DNA of 64,000 nt, taken from contig CM035431.1 in the NCBI GenBank assembly GCA_020310875.1, positions 16,972,267-17,036,266 on the forward strand, given 5' to 3'. This document shows positions 58,580-64,000 of this stretch, one piece after another. The first letter of the stretch is position 1; every line of letters starts with the position of its first letter. Under the pieces are notes generated by a model. The model was not told where the DNA came from and made no database searches. It was given only the letters and a program-made list of their open reading frames with translations. This DNA is from Ceratopteris richardii (Eukaryota; Streptophyta; Polypodiopsida; Polypodiales; Pteridaceae). The translations under genes were made by a program, and so were the position numbers.

Positions 58580-61500
58580 AAACCTAGCCATTTTGGTTAA
58601 CCTATCCACAATTACCCAGACTGAGTCGTGCCCTCTCTGTGTCTTAGGTAATCCGACTATAAAGTCCATGGAGATACTCTCCCACTTCCCATTAGGAATA
58701 TCCAATGGGTGGAGTAGTCCTCCGATCCTCAACCTCTCAGCTTTGTTGACCTGGCATTTATTGCACTTAAGCACATACTCTAGGACGTCCTTATGAAGTC
58801 CAGGCCAATAAAATTGCCTCTTAACAAGATCATAAGTCTTGTTAACTCCTGGGTATCCCGCACTAGGTGTGTCATGACACTCATATAAAATATGTCGTCT
58901 CATCTCGGTATCTCTAGGGACTGTAATTCATACCTTACCTTTATATAACAGATATCCATCATGAACACTGTAATTCTTCCACTTGAATCCTTCTTGAATA
59001 CCCGTCGATACTCCATCCTCACTGGAAACCCGTATATCACGATCCCCATTCTCTAAGGCTTCCCAAATCTTGGAATATGTAGGATCAAGCCTACATTTTC
59101 CTTTAATGAACTCAAGTAGCTCACTAGTGATTTGAGTAAAACTCAGTCCAATGAGCATAGGCATGCGGCTAAGTGAATCAGCCACTACATTAAACTTTCC
59201 CTTCCTATACCTAAGCTCATAATCCAATTCCTGAAGGGTCTGTGCCCATCAGGCCTTACGACCTTTAAGGTCTGTTTGATTAGAGAGCCATTTAATGCTC
59301 TCTTGATCAAACACTATCGTGACTTTGGCACCATATAAATAATGATGCCATTTCTTCAAAGCATGGACAATTGCATACAACTCCTTCTCATAGACGGAGT
59401 AATTCTTTTGAGCCGGTTCTAGTTTCGTGCTCTCAAAAGCTACTGGTCGACCATCCTGGACTAAAACCGCTCCTATGGCAAAGTCACTCATGTCAGTCTC
59501 AACCACAAATGGTTTGTTGGGATCTGCTATGTGTAAAAGTGGAGCTGTAGCAATTGCTACTTTCAACTTTTCCATACTTTGCTTCTGATTGTCTCCCCAA
59601 TGAAAGGCTTTCCCTTTCCCTTTAAGCTGTTCCGTCATCGGGACAACAATTTTGGCATAGTTCTTAATGAATCATCGATAGAAACCTGATAAACCTAGGA
59701 AGATCTGCAGCTCTTCCAGGTTCCGTGGATGTGGCCATTCCATAATAGCTCGTACTTTTTCAGGATCCATCTGGATTCCATCCTGGGAGACTATATGCCC
59801 AAGGTATCTAACCTCTGCCTTGAAAAATTCACACTTTGATTCCTTAGCAAAGAGTGAATTTTCCCTTAGCACTTGAAATACTTTTCTCAAGTCTTCCAAG
59901 TGTTGTTCTTCTGATACACTATAGATCAGAATGTCATCCAAAAATCTACCACAAAGTGTCCTAGATAAGGCCGTAAAACACTATTCATGAGTTTCATGAA
60001 AGTGGCAGGAGCATTGGTGAGACCAAAAGGCATCACCAAAAACTCATAGTGCCCATGTCTAGTCCTAAAAGCAGTCTTAGGGACATCCTCTACCCTAATC
60101 CTGATCTGATGATATCCTGATCTAAGATCAAGCTTGGTAAAATACCTAGCTTGATGTAACTGATCAAATAGATCTTCCAACCTAGGCATAAGAAATCTAT
60201 TTTTGATAGTTACCTTATTAAGTGCTCTATAGTCTATACATAATCTCATAGAGCCATCTTTCTTTTCAACTAGGAGCATTGGCGATGCCCAGGTGAGTTA
60301 CTAGGTTTGATGAAGCCCTTATCTAAATAATCCTACAATTGCTTCTCAACCTCCTCATACTGAGAAACACTAAGCCTATAAGGTGTTCTACAAATAGGCT
60401 TAGTGTTAGCAACAACCTCTATGGCATGGTCAATGTCCCCTCTCTCAGGTGGTAGCCCTCTAAGTAAGTCAGTGGGAAAAACATCTCTGTACTCAAACAT
60501 AAGATCCTTAAAACTTTTAACTACACACTTGCAAAAAATAATAGTAGAAAGTCATGTTCATATTTACATTCATAGCATGAAAAGATACATCAGATGAGCT
60601 GTCTATACAATGCTCCATATCATGACTATACAATAAAAACATGTCTTGTACATGCTGAGAATAACAGAGACTATACAACTCTAATGATGAAATGAGAGGT
60701 GCACTAGGTACATCTCTCTCTCCCCGAATACAAACTTTACTTCCATTCTTTTCAAATTCGAGTGTGTTGTTTTGATAGCTGTGTTTAAGTGTATCTCCCA
60801 ACCTCCATAGCCACTCTCTTCCTAAGACTAGATCTATCCTCTCCATGTTCATAATTTGGAAGTCCATATAATCTGTATAGTCTTGCATCTTGCCTTCCAA
60901 ATTGGATACCATAGTATCCCATATTCTTTTATCTTGCCCTTGCATCATAGATACAATGTATTTATGTGCACTAGGCTGCTGGGGAATCTTTAATTTCTTG
61001 ATCAAAGCATAGTTTATAAAATTATGAGTGGTAGAGTCATCTATCATGACATGCACCCTGGTCCCGTACACACTACCATGCAATTTGACTAGGTCATGTG
61101 GTCCAAACTGCTGTGACCACAATGACTCAGTCAAACAACGGGTGTGCTCTATATCCTCGTGCATCACCTCCACTCCCTTGCAGCTAGAGCTGCCATGAAT
61201 AGGAAGGGTCTGCACTAGGTGGACCGCCTTTTTGCCCTTTTCAGAGGCCGTACTAGACTCTGGTCCCTTTTTCTTTTCTTCCCCCTTCTTGAGTGGACAG
61301 TTCCACTGTGAATGGCTAGGAGATAGACACCTAAAACACAGGTTCTCTCTTTTGGCCTTCTCAAACTATTTTGTAGATAATTTAGGTCCTTTTGATCTTT
61401 GTTTTTTAATAAAAACTTTGTTTTTCCCAAAAGGCAACTTTTTCTTGAATTTAGTTGTACTAAGAGGCTTGAGGGGCTGATCCGTCTCCATAGGAGTATA

Positions 61501-62418
61501 TTGAGGATGGTTATGGTCCTCATATATCTGTGCATACTTGATCGCCTCCTCAAATGTCTTAGGCGCATTCCTTCCGACTTCCCTCTTTATGGCTTTATCC
61601 AAGCCCCTAACAAACCCTCTGGTCTTCTGAAAATCATCTAGGCCCTTAAGTTTCAAAATGATCTCTCTATAGTGGTATAGATAGACCAAAAGAGGCCTAC
61701 CTCTCTGAGTAATCCTGTCCCACTCATCCCAATTCCTTTCCTCCTCATTCTCAGGAAGAAACTCTTTTAAAAAAAGAGTCTCAAACTGAGTCTAGTCAGT
61801 AGGGATAGAGTTCGCCTCATTAAGACTCATCCACCACTTATAAGCACGCGGGACGAGGGAGAGACTCGCCTCTAGCACACGATACTCAGGTGGGGTGCCC
61901 TTCAATTGATGCAAATCATGCCACTTCAGTAAAAAAGTGTAGATTGCATCCTTATTCCTATCTCGGTCATTCTCCGTAAAGGTAGGTGGCTTTAAGTCTT
62001 TCAGGAGGGGAGCTTCCCTAGAGCTCTCTCCTTTGTGTTTACTAGGAAGAGAAGTCTCTTTCCTAGTAATCTCTAGAGGAATAGGAGGAGTCTCTCTTTC
62101 CTTATTATCTAGGAAAGAGGTGACACTAGTCTCAAGTGAGATCATTTGAGACTTAAGCTGCTCTATAAGAGATGTGATGCTACCCAAATCTTTCTCTAGT
62201 TTAAGGGTTTGCTCTTTCAAGCCTATGAATTGGTCACGAGTGACAAATTAATCTATAAGTTGTTCATAAGTGTATTCTTCCTATGAAGGCTCTTTCTCTT
62301 CTAAGTTCTCTTCTATTTCTTGCCCTAATTCTACTTCTTCCATTCTAGAATCAGGATCCTCTAGTTGCTCTTTAGATGGAGAAGTGGTCTCAACTACTTG
62401 TTTGCCTTTAGTTTCCAT
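58580..62418 (-). pseudogene. Gypsy D gag-pol region, upstream part
   Basis: Minus strand, from right to left. A gag start (atg at 62418-62416, ETKGKQVVE) leads through a helical stretch (about 62220-62100) and a capsid part with WWMSLNEANS, to a CCHC knuckle starting CFRCLSPSHSQWNC (about 61340). The protease neighbourhood contains THNFINYALIKKLKIP (about 61040-60990). RT has [19 protein letters not shown] (about 60250), [16 protein letters not shown] (about 60150) and [19 protein letters not shown]-like sequence (about 60040). RNase H has PFVVETDMSDFAIGAVLVQD (about 59515) and HYLYGAKVTIVFDQ. The integrase start has HDTPSAGYPGVNKTYDLVKR, CNKCQVNK and ISMDFIVGLPKTQRGHDSVW. The remainder lies beyond the CACTA insertion. 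A few breaks. Confidence 0.92.
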
Positions 62419-63513
62419 GTTTAAGTTCCCTTCCCCCGTTTTCTAACTAGAGTGTATGAAAATGAAAGGAAGTAAAGCTCAAATATGCAAGAAGAAGAGA
62501 AATATATCACAAGAGCACTTCCCTGTTACAAAATAGAGCTGCGGAAGCGAAATCCAAGTGATCCTTGATGCTTCAAGCCGCTGATTTTTAATCTCATCAA
62601 GCCCAAAAGAAAATTGGAAATGTCCGGTTGGCCCGGGGAGGTTCTAAACACCATAAGCCATCCAAAACAACACCAAAAGCATGTGGGAGTAGCCCCAACC
62701 GGGAAAACTGAGTAAAATTGAGCAACTTTAGAGATTTATTAATCCTCGTCAGTCCAAGAATTTCTGCCCAGCACATGTACTTCAAGAATTTGAGACTATT
62801 CCAAGTGAAAAAAGTGGATTTAGAGTCCGGATGACAAAAAACTAGGCCCGAGAGTGGCCGCCTAGTTCCTGCTGAAGTGCTTCAGAGGGATTTTGGTGGG
62901 GCAAATCTCATCCAAATCATACAGCAATGGTTTCTAAGTGAAGCTTAGGAGTGTATCTTCGAAATGTGACCAAGGTTTTTGAAATCTGATATCGTATGAG
63001 GAAGCTATGGTGCGGAGAAGCCGGGTATGTTAAGGGTAGGAAGTAAAGAAACTCATTTTCATGGATGGATGATTTTGTGAAGCTCAAAACTAAAGAAACC
63101 AAGCTTTTTAAAACCACCCAAAGCCCATACCCATTAACCACAACCCATATTACATAGGTGCATGATCTCTTAACCAAAAGCTTGATCTATATGATCACTT
63201 TGATACTCCCAAGTCTATAAAAAAAAACTCGAAATTTTCCAACTTCAATTTGAACTCTCTGAACCTTCGAAAGAAAATGGAGATGTCTGCCGACTGAGAT
63301 CTTTATCCCATATGCAGGGGCGCACACAGAGAATACAAACATATAAGAGGGGCTAAAAGGGCTCTCTCTTCATCCTAGAGGAGGGGAGGAGGGAGGAGCC
63401 CGTCGGCTGCTGCAGTAGCACTCATGTCGGTTGACTTCTTGACCGCCTGGCGCCTTGAAGTATGTGCTCGTGGGCCGTCCGTCGACCGCTAGTGGTTGTC
63501 CTGATCGCCGTCT
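62419..63513 (-). other. Gypsy D leader between PBS and gag
   Basis: About 1.1 kb of untranslated leader with no open frame of note; unusually long for the element but unremarkable in sequence. Confidence 0.6.
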
Positions 63514-63526
63514 GGCTTTGATACCA
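63514..63526 (-). promoter_or_regulatory. Primer-binding site of Gypsy D
   Basis: On the minus strand TGGTATCAAAGCC, one base after the LTR end (TCTAACA), matching the usual initiator-tRNA-Met type site of chromoviruses. Confidence 0.85.
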
Positions 63527-63527
63527 G

Positions 63528-63792
63528 TGTTAGACTCCCGATGAAACCCTCACTTTTGGGATTACTTAGCACAGACTATGAAGCAGATGATACCAGTGTT
63601 AGACTCCCGATGAAACCCTCACTTTTGGGATTACTACGAAGCAGATGATTCAGCTACTCATACCGCCCAACCTCGTACCACTCACTTAAGATCTCTCTCT
63701 CACATGAGTGCCACATGGCACTCATGTGTGAATCCTCTAAATGGGGCTAAGAGGTGGTTCACACCTCCTCCATTTATTGACTCCATATAACA
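63528..63792 (-). repeat. 5' LTR of Gypsy D with a duplicated end
   Basis: The LTR proper corresponds to the 207-bp copy at 47634. Here the LTR end plus the first bases of the primer-binding site occur twice (63520-63588 and from 63589, offset 69 bp). Start on the minus strand TGTTATATGGAG at 63792. Confidence 0.9.
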
Positions 63793-63921
63793 TAAACCCC
63801 TGTTCTTGTGGGATAAGGGGGGTCCCATGGGTACTATGCCCTTTCTTGTACAGTTGCAATTTCAAAGTTAAAGCCCGAGGGAGTAGACCTCGGCCGAACC
63901 TCCATTAAAAAAAAAAAAAAA

Positions 63922-63937
63922 AACTAACAATGGGATG
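63922..63937. repeat. Right target duplication of the SINE
   Basis: AACTAACAATGGGATG, identical to 47434-47449, directly after the poly-A tail. The sequence beyond (to 64000) continues the unassigned flank left of 47434. Confidence 0.93.
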
Positions 63938-64000
63938 AAAAGCAATGCATAAATGAGAGGTGGTTTTTAAGTTTGGGTAGAACAAGAGTGGCTCATCAAA

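Larger units (their letters stand above)
47634..63792 (-). mobile_element. Gypsy D, full-length chromovirus-like element split by a CACTA transposon
   Basis: Minus-strand Ty3/gypsy element between TAAAC target duplications (47629-47633 and 63793-63797). Without the CACTA guest it is about 6.5 kb. LTRs: 63528-63792 (5' on the minus strand) and 47634-47840 (3'). The primer-binding site reads TGGTATCAAAGCC (63514-63526). The polypurine tract AAGGGGAAGGAAA abuts the 3' LTR (47841-47853). Order: gag, protease, RT, RNase H, integrase, chromodomain-like tail. LTRs show only about four substitutions in some 200 bp (about 2%) plus a local duplication, so it is the youngest retroelement here. It is broken in several places, besides the transposon insertion. 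Confidence 0.95.
47450..63921 (+). mobile_element. tRNA-derived SINE split by Gypsy D
   Basis: The head at 47450-47633 contains RNA polymerase III box A-like (47461-47478) and box B-like (47504-47514) motifs. The tail at 63793-63921 ends in 18 A residues. The two halves are separated by Gypsy D, whose TAAAC target duplication marks the cut. About 308 bp without the insertion. The 14-16-bp flanking duplication and the A-tail indicate LINE-machinery retroposition. Family unnamed. Non-autonomous: it encodes no protein. Confidence 0.9.

Noticed and set aside
1-64000. A wholly new defence, toxin or biosynthetic system
   Set aside because: Every sizeable coding region can be assigned to copia, gypsy or CACTA elements, except the decayed region at 13.5-14.9 kb, which is too broken to support a functional claim.

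Overview
The window reads as land-plant nuclear DNA from a large, repeat-rich genome. The basis is Ty1/copia and Ty3/gypsy elements with plant-type primer-binding sites, a CACTA (En/Spm) transposon with a tnp2-type transposase, a tRNA-derived SINE, and plant telo-box motifs (AAACCCTAA and its complement). I cannot name the species; a fern, a gymnosperm or another large-genome plant would all fit. I see no convincing intact host protein gene. Nearly all recognisable coding sequence belongs to transposable elements, most of them visibly decayed.

Left part (1-15.4 kb): pieces of at least four copia lineages in both orientations. They include a 3' LTR at 9445-9704 and, 100 bp away, a solo LTR of the same family (9804-10095) with a perfect 5-bp target duplication. 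A decayed coiled-coil/proline-rich coding region of unknown family lies at 13.5-14.9 kb on the minus strand.

Middle (15.4-41 kb): two minus-strand gypsy elements act as hosts for later insertions. Gypsy B (pieces at about 14.9-15.4, 24.7-25.2 and 30.3-30.5 kb) was split by Gypsy C (15376-24728, target duplication CATTT, LTRs of about 1.8-1.9 kb carrying a C-rich minisatellite) and by copia A3 (25192-30285, duplication TTAAT). Gypsy A (about 31.4-40.3 kb) was split inside its integrase region by copia A4 (32395-36224, duplication CGTTA/CTTTA).

From 42.3 to 47.4 kb no mobile element is recognised; a CpG-rich patch lies near its right end. The right part is a three-level nest. A SINE (ends at 47450 and 63921, target duplication of about 15 bp) is split by chromovirus-like Gypsy D (47634-63792, duplication TAAAC), whose integrase region is split by a CACTA transposon (48959-58576, termini CACTACAACA/TGTTGTAGTG, duplication AAT). 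The order of insertion is therefore SINE, then Gypsy D, then CACTA.

The CACTA element carries a tnp2-type transposase gene and a second downstream gene, both interrupted. A 3.6-kb intron-like leader holds microsatellites and two tandem arrays, one rich in telo-box motifs. This leader is the most unusual structure in the window. I found no evidence for a wholly new biological system.
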